A stretch of DNA of 59,984 nucleotides from an uncultured Bacteroidales bacterium (GCA_945487035.1 CALYTI010000010.1:1-59984), one strand, 5' to 3'; counted from the first letter of the stretch, positions 1 to 10,800 are shown. Translations and numbers: made by a program. Notes: a model not told the origin generated them from the sequence alone.

Positions 1-3000
1 TAGAAAGGCATATCTCCGTTGTGCCAGAACTCTCTCCAGCAGTTCACCAATGCTTTGAAGAGCACCTCGTGCTGAGGAATGTTCTCGGCGTTGGACTCCC
101 CCTGGTACCAGATGGCTCCCTTCACAGGGAAATCCTCCAGAGGCCTGATGCCGCAGTCAAACAGATAGCCGGGCATAAAAGGATGCCTGATGAAGCCCCC
201 TTTGTAGTTGCCCATATTCTCTTTTGCCCTCTCCCGTGCCCAAGGCATCACGCTTTCGTCTTCCAGCCAGCCTGCACAGAAGCCCGGCATCACCTTCTCC
301 AGGCACTCCCGGCTTACGAAAGACTCGGTGGTGGTTCCGCCTACGGCATTGAAAATCAGGCCTACCGGCACCTTGAGGCTGTCCCGCAGCATTCTCCCGA
401 AATGGAAGCCCACTGCGGAGAAGTCCGGAGCCGTGCTCTCATCGGAGCAGGTCCAGGCAGTATTGCGCAGGAAACCGCCTCCCGCTACCCTTGCTGCATC
501 CTCTTCGTTCCAGACCAGGCCCCAGGTCTTGAGCCCGCTTTCCATCTTGCAGAAACGCAGCAGCGGGTCATTGGCAGGCTCGTCCTTCCATCCGTCGGAG
601 CCCTTCAGTTCGAATTCCATATTGGACTGCCCCGAGCAGAGCCAGACTTCACCTGCAGCGACATTGTCATACGAAATGGTTTCCACTGCGTCGCTGATGG
701 TGAACGGGATGTCCACTCCGGCGTCCAGGGCAGGCATTGAGACTTCCCAGCGACCGTTGCGGTCAGCCGTGGCCTTTGCTCTTGCCTTTCCCAGCGTGAC
801 CTTCACCGTCCTTCCCGGCAGGGCGCGTCCTTTGATGAGCAGGGGCACTCCCTGCTGGAAGACCATATTGTCCGAATACAGCGCATCCGCCGAGAGCCCG
901 GCCGGCTCCGGGATGCTGTGCACTATGTCGCTCAGCTTCACCTGCTGGAACACCAGATGGGCGGCGCTGCCTTCGTAGAGTATCCCCACCTTGTCGGGCC
1001 CGATTGCGCTGAGGCAGGAATATCCCCAGCCCTCCTCCTGGTCGAGCAGCAGGCAGTCCTCGCTCTTCCAGCTCAAGCCGCCGTCCAGACTGGCTTTGAT
1101 GCATATATGGTTGCGTCCCTGCTCGCGCGAAGCCGTGGCCGGGTTGGAGAACAGGAGTATGTCCCTGCCGTAGATGTTTTCGGAAGCCGGGATATTGAGA
1201 AGTCCTGCCATACATACGGGCTCCTTCAGGCTACCGGATGACGGATGCGTGGTCCAGGTTCTGCCCAGGTCTTCGGTGATGCATACCACCCTGCCCTGGC
1301 GGCGGTCGTTGCGGCAGTTGAGCATAAGCACGCCCGGGGCAATCTCCGCCACCTGGGCCTCGGTAGTGCGCGGGCAGGCCCTTTCGTGGCTGTGCCAGGT
1401 CTCCCCTCCGTCCTTGCTGTACATTATCAGCGAACTCGGCACACCGTTCGGGTCAAGGCACTGCAGAGGAAAGACCAGAGTGCCGTCCTGCATTGTGATG
1501 CCTCTTCCGGGGCCCTGAAGTGTCATTCGCCATTCCGGCCTTTTGACCTGGCGGGTGATGTTGCGCGGTTCGCTCCAGGTCTTGCCGTCGTCAGTGCTTT
1601 TCACCATCAGGATCTGTCCTGCAGAAATCGGGTCGTAGCCGTCTCCCACAGTGTAGAAGGCGTGCCGGTTGCCGAGGCCGTGGGTCCATAGGGCACAAAC
1701 GAAAATGTTCCCTGTGTTCTCATCCACGAGCACGCAAGGGTCACCGCAGCCGTTCTGCCCTTGCGGGAGTCCTCCCCACTCGCCCATATCGATGACGGTG
1801 CGCGTCTTCTCCCAGGTCCTGCCGCCGTCTGTGCTGCGGCTGATGCCCACATCTATATTGTCCTGCAGGTCGTTCGCGGAGGTGTGGCGTATGTCATAGA
1901 CCGCAATCAGAGTGCCCTTTGGGGTGGTGACCAGACCGGGGATGCGGTAGGAGAACACCCCGTCGTCCATATAGTTCTTCAAGGCCACGCCGTAGCGGTG
2001 TCTGCTTGAGCGTTGCCCTATCAGCTTAGCCTCCAGCTGCAATCCGTTGCTGCTGATGCTTACTCCTTCTATGTCCAGAGTGAAGGTACCGCTCAGGTCC
2101 ACCTTCCCGCAGGCCGGGGTGAAACTCAGATAGAAGTAGTTCCTGCCTTTGACAAGGGGCTTGGAGGGTTTCAGGCTGAAGCTTCCGTCCCTTGCGCAAC
2201 GGGCCCGGGCGCACTCGACCGCAAAGGCCGGATGTCTCCAGGTATCCTGGCCGGAGCCTATCCTGTTGAACTGGTCCTGCAGTATGTAGGAGCTTGTCCT
2301 CGAATGGATGGCCGAAGAGGTGCCGGTGTACACAAGGCAAAGGTTCCTGACGGCGTCGGGAGATATTCCGCCGAGCCTTGCGCTCAGGCTCTGCAGCACA
2401 TCGCCGCCTGTCGGGCTGTCTATGCATATTTCGCAGACAATATTGCGCTCCCTGTCCACAATGGCCGGAACCGTCGGGGCGCAAAGCTCTGCAGACGGGC
2501 CTTTATGCCTCAGTGCGAAGGTGCTGAGCACTGCCTTGTGGTCGCTCGGCCACACGCGTGCGGGCGCGAGAGTCTCTTGCGGCGTACCATCTTGCGTACG
2601 CTCACCCCTTACAATATAGCCCGAAGGGCCCCAAATTTCGCTTTTTACGGGTTCCAGCGAGCCGCCGCAGTAGTAGTAGATGAAATCGATGCGCTCCCGC
2701 TCGTCGCTGAGCGGCGCCCAGGTGAGCTTGGACTCTGCACAGGAAGGGTTGTCGCTTGGGAAGGTGAAGCCCGGGTAGGTCAAAGGGTCCGGATGCACCA
2801 CCCTGTAGGAGTCCGCGAAGGAGGCCTCTTCGAGCAGCTTGGAGCAGTCCCAGGGGACTATAGACCCGTTGTGGTCCCAAAGCTCTGCGCATTCCCAGCC
2901 CCAGTCCAGGTGCGATGGCTCGTTGAAGTCGCCGGCAAGGATTATATCCAATCCTTCCTCTATGTCGCTGCGGCTGCGTCTGATGAAATCGCGTATGGTG

Positions 3001-3542
3001 TCGTCTCTGCCTGAGGCACGGTTCATCTTCAGAATCTCGCCTGTGGACACCACGGGATAGGGCAGCCTTTCCCAGCTGTTGCCGTCGTACCCGCGCGGCA
3101 GGTAGCAGGCGTAGCGCGTATAGTCCAGATGTGCGGAATACAGGGCTATTCGCCGCTCCCCTGCGCGGACAACCGTCCTGTGCACAGAGCCTATCCCTTC
3201 CCAGGGATGTGCATCTTCTTCAATAGGATACAGGCTGAGCACCCCGCTGTCGCAGCTGCTGTCCTGGGCATAATAATGCTTTCCCTTCAGGGCAAGAGCT
3301 TCCACCAGACGGGGAATAAACCGCCTCCCATCATAGTTGCGTATTTCCTGCAGGAAAACCAGGTCGGCTCCGCTTTCGTCTATGCACTGGACCAAAGCAT
3401 CGAAGCCCCCTTCGATGCAGGTGCACTCCTGCCAGATATTGAATTGCAGAACTTTCAGTGAGTCTTCCCGTGATTGGGTAACGGGGGTGGTTTGGGCGAA
3501 CAAAGGCAACATGGCCAGTAAGAGCGCGGCTATCAGTTTCAT
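1..3542 (-). CDS. EEP-fold / GH33 sialidase / SASA acetylesterase fusion, C-terminus beyond left edge
   Basis: One frame stays open from an ATG at 3542 to the window edge (1180 codons). A type I signal peptide ends near residue 17 (MLPLFAQ). Residues 28-345 form an endonuclease/exonuclease/phosphatase domain with its key motifs present: FNIW, FLQE, SAHLDY, AGDFNEP and SDHKAV. Residues about 350-510 resemble the beta domain that precedes bacterial sialidases. Residues about 515-870 are a GH33 sialidase with YRIPGL (about 531), five Asp boxes such as STDGGRTW and STDDGKTW, the WGYSCLS tyrosine (about 839) and ILYE. From about 890 comes a sialate O-acetylesterase (SASA) domain with CSGQSNME (serine, about 967) and WYQGESN (about 1143); its catalytic His would lie past the edge. 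Likely secreted or periplasmic, removing O-acetyl groups and sialic acid. The EEP substrate is unknown; the family includes sphingomyelinases, phosphatases and nucleases. It is divergent from the HTCS and probably belongs to the same locus. Confidence 0.9.
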   Translation of the reverse strand, partial: MKLIAALLLAMLPLFAQTTPVTQSREDSLKVLQFNIWQECTCIEGGFDALVQCIDESGADLVFLQEIRNYDGRRFIPRLVEALALKGKHYYAQDSSCDSGVLSLYPIEEDAHPWEGIGSVHRTVVRAGERRIALYSAHLDYTRYACYLPRGYDGNSWERLPYPVVSTGEILKMNRASGRDDTIRDFIRRSRSDIEEGLDIILAGDFNEPSHLDWGWECAELWDHNGSIVPWDCSKLLEEASFADSYRVVHPDPLTYPGFTFPSDNPSCAESKLTWAPLSDERERIDFIYYYCGGSLEPVKSEIWGPSGYIVRGERTQDGTPQETLAPARVWPSDHKAVLSTFALRHKGPSAELCAPTVPAIVDRERNIVCEICIDSPTGGDVLQSLSARLGGISPDAVRNLCLVYTGTSSAIHSRTSSYILQDQFNRIGSGQDTWRHPAFAVECARARCARDGSFSLKPSKPLVKGRNYFYLSFTPACGKVDLSGTFTLDIEGVSISSNGLQLEAKLIGQRSSRHRYGVALKNYMDDGVFSYRIPGLVTTPKGTLIAVYDIRHTSANDLQDNIDVGISRSTDGGRTWEKTRTVIDMGEWGGLPQGQNGCGDPCVLVDENTGNIFVCALWTHGLGNRHAFYTVGDGYDPISAGQILMVKSTDDGKTWSEPRNITRQVKRPEWRMTLQGPGRGITMQDGTLVFPLQCLDPNGVPSSLIMYSKDGGETWHSHERACPRTTEAQVAEIAPGVLMLNCRNDRRQGRVVCITEDLGRTWTTHPSSGSLKEPVCMAGLLNIPASENIYGRDILLFSNPATASREQGRNHICIKASLDGGLSWKSEDCLLLDQEEGWGYSCLSAIGPDKVGILYEGSAAHLVFQQVKLSDIVHSIPEPAGLSADALYSDNMVFQQGVPLLIKGRALPGRTVKVTLGKARAKATADRNGRWEVSMPALDAGVDIPFTISDAVETISYDNVAAGEVWLCSGQSNMEFELKGSDGWKDEPANDPLLRFCKMESGLKTWGLVWNEEDAARVAGGGFLRNTAWTCSDESTAPDFSAVGFHFGRMLRDSLKVPVGLIFNAVGGTTTESFVSRECLEKVMPGFCAGWLEDESVMPWARERAKENMGNYKGGFIRHPFMPGYLFDCGIRPLEDFPVKGAIWYQGESNAENIPQHEVLFKALVNCWREFWHNGDMPF

Positions 3543-3568
3543 GGAAAATGCAGTATTTGGTTCAGATA

Positions 3569-3576
3569 CAAATTTA
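3569..3576 (-). promoter_or_regulatory. -7 box candidate for the sialidase fusion gene
   Basis: Read on the minus strand this is TAAATTTG, a full match to the Bacteroidota -7 consensus TAnnTTTG, 26 bp upstream of the ATG at 3542. No convincing -33 TTTG lies 18-20 bp further up, so the call rests on one box and on position. Confidence 0.4.
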
Positions 3577-3618
3577 CAGAAATGAGCCGGAATACATCTT
3601 GTTTTCCCGAGTATTGGA

Positions 3619-3669
3619 GATTTTTCGGAAAATTTTCTACCTTAGTCACATATATGACCACTACCTTGG
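3619..3669 (+). promoter_or_regulatory. Promoter and putative operator of the HTCS gene
   Basis: A T-rich block at 3621-3645 (TTTTT, then AATTTTC, then ACCTTAG) matches 20 of 25 positions of the block at 7755-7779 upstream of susC. Sixteen bases later lies TACCTTGG (3662-3669), a 7/8 match to TAnnTTTG. The ATG follows 10 bp after it, so the leader must be very short. The shared block suggests that the regulator controls both its own gene and the operon. Confidence 0.5.
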
Positions 3670-3679
3670 ATTCTATCCT

Positions 3680-6600
3680 ATGAAACGATTTGCATTTCGT
3701 CTCCAAACACTGAAGGCTCTGCTCTGCACGGCGCTTCTGCTCTTGTGCACGGACGGTCTTCGGGGGCAAGCCCTGAGTTTCAAAAGCATCCCTTCAAAAC
3801 TCCTTCCGACTACAGCGGTAAGGCTCCTTTTCAGCGACAGCGAAGGCTACATCTGGATTCCGACCTACAGCGGACTGGTCCGTTATGACGGCGCATCCAC
3901 CGTGGTCTATGGGGTGAATGAATGGGACAATGAAGTCTTTGACTGCCATCTGAATGTGGTGTGCGAGTCTGCTGGAGGGATACTCTGGATTGCTTCAGAA
4001 AAAGGAGTCTATACTCTGGACAAAAAGACCGGTCATATTGCCTTTGCCGGACCGTCCCCCGCACCCAACAATATGTCCGATATCCTCTGCAACAACAATA
4101 AGGATGTGTGGGCAGGCGGCAGTACCGGTTTGTGGCATATCGATGCGGCAACGGGTGAATTCACTCCGGTGCTCTACGAATCCGAGCCTATTTCAGGAGT
4201 TTCATCCCTCTACGAAGACCCGGAAGGCTACCTCTGGATAGCCTGCTGCGAACAGGCCCTTTTCCGCTACGACCTGAGGACGGGGTCCATACGCCGCTTC
4301 AGCGATGAGGCTTTGGCCTGGTCCAATGTGGTATTCAAGGACAAGCAGGGAAGGTTGTGGATAGGCACCTGGGGCAAAGGCCTGCTCCGGGTGGACCACC
4401 CTTATCGGATGGAAAGCCTCTCCTACACCGTCTATTCCCATTCAGACCATCCGGGTTCGCTTCTGGACGATATAGTCTATGACATAGAAACGGATACGGA
4501 AGGACGGCTGATGGTGGCTTCCAGAAGTGGATTGAGCATAATGGGGGATATGGCAGACCCGTACTCCTTTGTCAACTGCACTCCCGGCGATTCGGAGTAC
4601 GACCTGCCCTACAACGAAGTCAGCTCCATACTCAAGACAGCCGACGGCAGCATATGGCTGAGTATGTTCTGCGGAGGGGTATGCAAGATGGAGCACCCCG
4701 TGGGACATTTCTGTACGGACGGCCTGGTCGAAATCCGCAAGCAGTTGAAAACCAATTCGGTGCGCAGCATCTATCCTATGCCGGACGGAAGGCTGTGGCT
4801 CGGGATTATAGGTTACGGTATGGTGCTCTACAATCCCGCTGACGGGAGTTTCCTGACCTATGACCAATACCCTTCTTTCAAGGATTTTCCATATACCTCG
4901 TCCGTTGATGTAATCAGGCGCCGCCGTTCCACATCCCAAATCTGTTTCGGAACCTACAGCCAGGGACTGTGGCTTCTGGATTCCTATCCGGAAGGAGCCC
5001 CGGCAATCAGGGTGAGCTCAGGGCGTTATCCGGCTTTCTCCCGCAGCGGAGTGACGGCAATAGAAGAAGACAGCAGCTCCAACCTCTGGCTGGGCACCAG
5101 AAAGGGAATATATGTAATGAGTTCATCCAACGAGCTGTTTTCCCTTGAGGATTATCTGCCTTTCGACTCTGTCAAGGGCCTGTCGGAAATATCGGTGACA
5201 GACCTTAAAACCGGCAGGGACGGCACAATATGGATAGCAACCAACTATAACGGTGTTTATCATCTGGACCCTTCTGACGGTACGGTGGACAGACTTCCGC
5301 TCGGACAGTCTTCTTACAATGTCGCCTGTCTTTTTGTGGACTCTTCGTCCAATGTGTGGGCCGGTTCTCCTTTTGACGGACTGTATCTGTACAACCGGCA
5401 GAAAGGGGTTTTCGAGAGCATCAGCAACATATCGGCCCTGCTGCACAAAGGCATTACCGGCATTTCAGGCGACTCATCTTCCAGAATTTGGGTAACCACC
5501 TTCGATTCGGCAGTATCCTTCAGCTATTCGGCTCAGCGCGGCTTTACCAATGTCAGTTTCAACGACCTGTCAGTGTCTGACCCGTCAATGTCCTTCAATG
5601 TGGGGACCCTGGTCAATCTGCCGGACGGCACTCTGGCTGCAGGCTCCTCCAAGGGAATCGTCCAATTCCTCCCTTCAGAAAGGCAGGTGCGCTCTGCCGG
5701 CAATGAGACTCTCTGCTTTACGGACCTGAGGCTCGGAGAATCTTCGCTCAGGACTCTTCCTGAAGGGCAGCGCCGGAAGGTGTGCGAGGGGGACATCAAC
5801 TATGCCCAGCAGGTGAAGATATACCACGACATCAACTCCTTCTCCATCAGTTTCGCCTTGCTGAACAAAGGGGATTCGGAGCCTGAGACCTATTCGTACA
5901 TACTTGAAGGATACGATAAGAAAGAGGTAATCGATGCTGAAGGAGGTCATACGGCGCGCTACGAAAATGTTCCCCCCGGGACTTATCTTTTCCGCCTCAG
6001 GACTCCTGGAAGGGAGCAGGTCCACGAAAGGACTCTGAAGATTAGGGTGCTGTGCAATCCTCTGCTTTCGCCTTGGGCGATTATTGCTTACATACTTGCC
6101 GGAATCCTGCTTGCCTATGTTGCGTGGAGGTACACTTACGACAGGATGAAGGCCCGCGAGCAAGTGAATCTCAGCCGTATGGAAACCCAGAAGGTTGAGG
6201 AGCTGAACCATCTCAAACTCCAGTTCTACACCAATGTGACACACGAGCTGATGACTCCTCTGAGCATCATCAACGCATCGGTCGAAAGTCTTTCCCAGGG
6301 GCATTGGAGTCCCGATCTGCCGAAGGTGCTTTCGGTCAATACGGCCCGTCTGACAAGACTCCTGCAGCAGATGTTGGAGTTCCGCAAGGTGGAGAGCGGC
6401 AATCTGAAACTGTCCGTGTCCAAAGGTAATCTGACAGGTTTTGTCTCCTCCTGCATAGAGGCTTTCACTCCTTTGATTTCCGGCAAGCAGCAAAAGTTGA
6501 GTTTCAGCAGCAGCCCGGACCAGATTGAAGGATGCTTCGACTCCGACAAACTCGACAAGATAATCTACAACCTGCTTTCCAACGCATCCAAGTACACGCC

Positions 6601-7744
6601 CGAGGGAGGAGAAATCAGTGTCAATATTTCCGCCCTTGCGGACGGAATGTTCAGGATGGAAATAGCCAACAGCGGGGACCTGATGTCCGAAAAAACCATC
6701 AAAGGCCTGTTCAAACGCTTCTACGAAGGGGATTACCGCAAGCACAATACGATAGGAACCGGCATAGGGCTCTCCCTTGTCAAGGACCTTGTGCAGCTGC
6801 ACAAAGGCACGATTGAGGTGAGGAGCAACCAGCGGGAGGGCAATGTCTTCACTGTAAGTATCCCTATCGGAGAAGCGGCCTACGCCGGTGAAGAACTTGG
6901 CGGTGAACAGCCGGAACAGACCTGCCCGGTGAAGGTGCCTTCCGTTTCCGGGGAACTGGTGAGGCCTTTCGGCTTGAACGGGGATTACACCATCCTGTTT
7001 GTGGATGACAACAGAGAGTTGTGCGAACTGGTCAGGAGCATGCTGGAAGAGTATTTCACAGTGCTGACGGCGGGCGACGGGCAGGAGGCTCTGGACCTTC
7101 TTGCAGAAGGCAATGTCTCGCTTGTCGTGTCCGATGTGATGATGCCCCGCATTGATGGTCTGGAACTGTGCCGCACCATCAAGTCCCGTTTCGAGTACTG
7201 CCATATTCCTGTGATTCTGCTTACCGCAAAAATTGCTGAGGAAAGTCAGATTGAGGGCTGGCAGGCAGGTGCGGACGGCTATGTCTGCAAACCGTTCTCG
7301 ATGAAGCTCCTGACCACCCAGATAGTCGAATGTCTGAAGAAGGTCGAGAGGAAGGGAGCTGATTTCCGCAAGCAGATTGTGCTGGATGTGGATGACCTCG
7401 AGTACACCTCTATGGACGAGACCTTCCTTCGCAGGGCGATAGACTGCGTCAATGCGCATTACAAAGACTGCGACTTCGACCTCCCTGAGTTTGTCAGCGC
7501 TATGGGTACTTCCAAGACCGTGCTCACCGAGAAACTGAAGGCCCTGACGGGCATGTCCCCGGGTGCCTTCATCAACAATGTGAGGATGACCGTGGCCTAC
7601 AAGGCCCTGTCCGAAAACAAGCCGGACCTCAGGATTTCTGATGTTGCTTTCTCCGTAGGCTTCAACGACCCGAAGTATTTCTCATCCTGCTTCAAAAAGA
7701 AATACGGAGTGACGCCGAAGGCTTTTCTGGATTCACTCAAATAG
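3680..7744 (+). CDS. Hybrid two-component system (HTCS) sensor-regulator
   Basis: One-protein signalling system that senses a glycan product in the periplasm and activates the PUL. Start 3680 is chosen because a signal peptide begins there (MKRFAFRLQTLKALLCTALL); upstream codons give no sensible N-terminus. Order: about 700 residues of Reg_prop beta-propeller repeats (many LWIGT/IWIA-type motifs), a Y_Y_Y domain (about 714-790), one membrane segment (about 797-820), HisKA with phospho-acceptor His in THELMTPL (about 855), an ATPase domain with NLLSNASKYT and GTGIGLSL, a receiver with VDDN, Asp in VVSDVMMP (about 1151) and Lys in VCKPF (about 1203), and a C-terminal AraC HTH pair (about 1255-1354). 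All catalytic motifs are intact, and 1354 aa is normal for the family. The ligand cannot be read from sequence. Confidence 0.95.
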   Translation: MKRFAFRLQTLKALLCTALLLLCTDGLRGQALSFKSIPSKLLPTTAVRLLFSDSEGYIWIPTYSGLVRYDGASTVVYGVNEWDNEVFDCHLNVVCESAGGILWIASEKGVYTLDKKTGHIAFAGPSPAPNNMSDILCNNNKDVWAGGSTGLWHIDAATGEFTPVLYESEPISGVSSLYEDPEGYLWIACCEQALFRYDLRTGSIRRFSDEALAWSNVVFKDKQGRLWIGTWGKGLLRVDHPYRMESLSYTVYSHSDHPGSLLDDIVYDIETDTEGRLMVASRSGLSIMGDMADPYSFVNCTPGDSEYDLPYNEVSSILKTADGSIWLSMFCGGVCKMEHPVGHFCTDGLVEIRKQLKTNSVRSIYPMPDGRLWLGIIGYGMVLYNPADGSFLTYDQYPSFKDFPYTSSVDVIRRRRSTSQICFGTYSQGLWLLDSYPEGAPAIRVSSGRYPAFSRSGVTAIEEDSSSNLWLGTRKGIYVMSSSNELFSLEDYLPFDSVKGLSEISVTDLKTGRDGTIWIATNYNGVYHLDPSDGTVDRLPLGQSSYNVACLFVDSSSNVWAGSPFDGLYLYNRQKGVFESISNISALLHKGITGISGDSSSRIWVTTFDSAVSFSYSAQRGFTNVSFNDLSVSDPSMSFNVGTLVNLPDGTLAAGSSKGIVQFLPSERQVRSAGNETLCFTDLRLGESSLRTLPEGQRRKVCEGDINYAQQVKIYHDINSFSISFALLNKGDSEPETYSYILEGYDKKEVIDAEGGHTARYENVPPGTYLFRLRTPGREQVHERTLKIRVLCNPLLSPWAIIAYILAGILLAYVAWRYTYDRMKAREQVNLSRMETQKVEELNHLKLQFYTNVTHELMTPLSIINASVESLSQGHWSPDLPKVLSVNTARLTRLLQQMLEFRKVESGNLKLSVSKGNLTGFVSSCIEAFTPLISGKQQKLSFSSSPDQIEGCFDSDKLDKIIYNLLSNASKYTPEGGEISVNISALADGMFRMEIANSGDLMSEKTIKGLFKRFYEGDYRKHNTIGTGIGLSLVKDLVQLHKGTIEVRSNQREGNVFTVSIPIGEAAYAGEELGGEQPEQTCPVKVPSVSGELVRPFGLNGDYTILFVDDNRELCELVRSMLEEYFTVLTAGDGQEALDLLAEGNVSLVVSDVMMPRIDGLELCRTIKSRFEYCHIPVILLTAKIAEESQIEGWQAGADGYVCKPFSMKLLTTQIVECLKKVERKGADFRKQIVLDVDDLEYTSMDETFLRRAIDCVNAHYKDCDFDLPEFVSAMGTSKTVLTEKLKALTGMSPGAFINNVRMTVAYKALSENKPDLRISDVAFSVGFNDPKYFSSCFKKKYGVTPKAFLDSLK

Positions 7745-7753
7745 TCAGTGGAG

Positions 7754-7804
7754 TTTTTTTGAACAATTTTCGACCTTGGCAATAGCCCCCGAGTGTTAAA
7801 TTTG
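7754..7804 (+). promoter_or_regulatory. PUL operon promoter with putative HTCS operator
   Basis: The block 7755-7779 is the partner of 3621-3645 (20/25 identical). It ends in a -33-like CTTGG, and after 17 bases comes TAAATTTG (7797-7804), a full TAnnTTTG match. This places the transcript start near 7810 and supports the susC start at 7832 rather than the in-frame GTG at 7793, which would lie before the transcript. Confidence 0.6.
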
Positions 7805-7831
7805 TGCAAACCACTGAAAAAACACAGGCTA

Positions 7832-10800
7832 ATGTCACACAGATTTTGCAAAGGCTTTTCGCTGATTATTCTTTCAGCACTCGCCATTCTGGCAAATTCC
7901 TTCAGGGCAGATGCGCAGACAATCACTGCCGGCGGTACTGTTGTGGATTCCTCCACAGGAGAAGCTCTGCCAGGGGTAGTCGTTGTGGTCAAGGGTACAA
8001 GCGAACACGCCATTTCCGACCTGGACGGCAATTTCAGTCTTACGGTCAGGGGCGGTGCTGTGCTGGAGTTCTCCCTGATGGGCTACAAAACCCTTGAGAA
8101 AAAGGCTTCCGCATCCATGGGACGCATCCCTCTCGACTCCGATGTCCAGCTTCTTGAAGAGGTGCAGGTTATCGCCTACGGCAAACAGAGCAAGATGTCC
8201 GTAACCGGAGCCATCACCTCAATCAACACCGAAGAATTGCTCAAGTCTCCGTCGGGAAGCGCAGCAAGCGCCCTGGCGGGAGCCGTAACGGGAATTTCCA
8301 CAGTCCAGACCTCCGGGCAGCCGGGAGCTGACGACCCTCAGATTTTCGTGCGCGGAACAGGTTCCCTGTCCAACACGGCATCCACCCCTCTCATCCTTGT
8401 GGACGGAGTGGAAAGGTCTTTCTTCCAGATGGACCCGAACGAAATCGAAAGCATCACAGTGCTCAAGGACGCATCCTCCACCGCTGTATTCGGAGTGAGG
8501 GGTGCTAACGGAGTGATTCTGGTGACCACCAGAAGAGGTGCAGAAGAGAAGATGAGCATCTCGGTGTCCAGCCAGTTCGGACTCACCCAGGCTCTGCGCA
8601 AGCTGACCTGTGTGGACAGCTACACCTATGCCACTCTCTACACTGAAGCCCAGAAAGCGGACGGGGTGTCCGACAAGAACCTGATTTTCTCAGACTTTGT
8701 CACCGAGCGTTTCCGTCTTGGAGATGAGCCTATCATGTTCCCGGATGTAAACTGGCAGAAGGAAATCTTCAAGGATTATTCCTGGCAGACCCAGCACAAT
8801 GTCACCTTCTCCGGAGGAGGGAAGCGCTTCCGCTATTTCGTGTCTCTGGGCTACATGCATCAGGACGGTGTGCTCAAGCAGAACTATGAGACCTACAACT
8901 CCAACTTCCGTTACGACAGGTTCAACTACCGCAGCAATGTGGACGTGAACCTCACCAAGACAACTTTGTTGAAACTCAACATCGGAGGACGTCTCGGCAA
9001 CAGGATGGAACCTCAGAACGAGGACCTCTGGAGGACCGTGATGTGGTGCGTTCCTTTCTCCAGCCCGGGTTTTGTGGACGGCAAGCTCATCCAGAACGGA
9101 GCCAATCCTTACATTCCTATAGGAGAGACCAAGTCCCCTTACGACTATTATTACAATTGGGGCTATTTCACCAACAGCCAGAACGTACTCAACCTCGACC
9201 TTGCCCTTGAGCAGAACCTGGATTTCATCACCAAGGGCCTGAGCGTCAACCTCAAGGGTGCCTACAACACCACCCACAGCGTCACAGTGCTCCGCTCCCC
9301 GAGCGGCACGGACAGTACTTATATCCCTATCTACCTGGGCTCTGTCACCCAGCCCGGTATGGATATCTCCGACCCGCGTTTCGACAATACCATAGTTTAC
9401 AGGACAGAGGGAATCAGCGATCTGGATGAGCCTCTGACATATTCCGAGAGCGGCTCCGGCCGTGCAAGGGACTGGTATCTGGAGGGCTCAATCAACTACA
9501 GCCGCACTTTCGGAGACCACACCGTGACCGGCCTGTTGCTCTACAACCAGAGCAAGAAGTACTATCCTTCTTCCTATACCGACATCCCTACAGCCTATGT
9601 GGGCTATGTAGGAAGGGTGACCTATGCTTACAAGCAGAAGTATATGCTCGATGTCAATGCGGGCTACAACGGTTCCGAAAACTTTGCGCCGAGCAAGCGC
9701 TACGGCTTCTTCCCTTCCGTTTCTGCCGGTTGGGTGATTTCTTCCGAACCTTGGATGCGCTCTCTCAGGGCGGTGGATTTCCTCAAACTCAGGGCTTCCT
9801 ACGGAGTTGTGGGCAATGACAAATATTCCGGCGAGCGCTTCCTTTATCTCGGGGGCTGGAACGGCAACCATAGCGCCGTAACGGACGGCTCCTGGGGAAG
9901 CTGGCAGTTCGGCATCAATCCGACAATAGGAATGCTCACTGATGCTGTCGAGACGCGTCAGGGCAACGAAGATGTGACCTGGGAGAAGGCCTACAAGCAG
10001 AATTACGGACTTGACCTCAAGATGTTCGACAACAGGTTGAGCTTCACCGGGGATGTCTTCTACGAGCACCGCAAGGATATCCTTTCCAAACGCAGGACTG
10101 CCCCTTCCGTGACGGATTACCAGCTGCCGCTGATGAATCTGGGAGTTGTGGACAACCGGGGCTACGAACTGTCCATAGGCTGGAAGGACACTCGCTCCAT
10201 CCGCGATTTCGGCTATTGGATCACAGCCAACATGTCCTATTCGAAGAACAAAATCATCTTTATGGACGAGGTCACCCCGAATGAACCGTACATGGCTCAG
10301 ACCGGGCTCTCGACAGGCCTGAACTACGGTCTGGTTTTCGACCGTTTCTACCTCCCGTCCGACTTCGATGCCGACGGCAATCTGCTGCGGGACTCTGAAG
10401 GCAAACTCATCCTTCCGGAGCAGCCCGGAAGCAACCAGCCGGGTGACCCTCTCTTCAAGGATTTGAACGATGACGGCAAGATTGACGGCAATGACTGCAC
10501 CTACTTCGGTTATGCCGCCCGTCCGGACTATGTCTTCGGACTTGTGGCCGGACTCAGCTGGAAGGGGCTTTCTTTGTCAATGCAATGGACCGGCGCCCTC
10601 CACGCCTCCCGCGTGCTTTCCGGAGAGTACCGCACTCCTTTCGGAACCCAGAACTCCCGAAGCCTGCTGACCTATCTCGCAGACGGCAGATGGACTGAGG
10701 AAAATGCGGAAAACGCCCGATTCCCGAGACTTACCTTCGTAAACAAAACCCAATATACCAGGGATTCCGACCTCTGGCTGATGGACGGCTCCTACCTCAG

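Noticed and set aside
2013..3014. 333-codon plus-strand frame and other plus-strand frames in 21-3461
   Set aside because: All lie opposite the continuous minus-strand EEP-sialidase-esterase frame, which has many family motifs.
3548..3679. Upstream extension of the HTCS start
   Set aside because: The extra 44 codons overlap the promoter and putative operator and hide the signal peptide that begins at 3680.
5675..7459. 594-codon minus-strand frame opposite the HTCS gene
   Set aside because: Shadow of the histidine kinase and receiver coding frame; no motif of its own.
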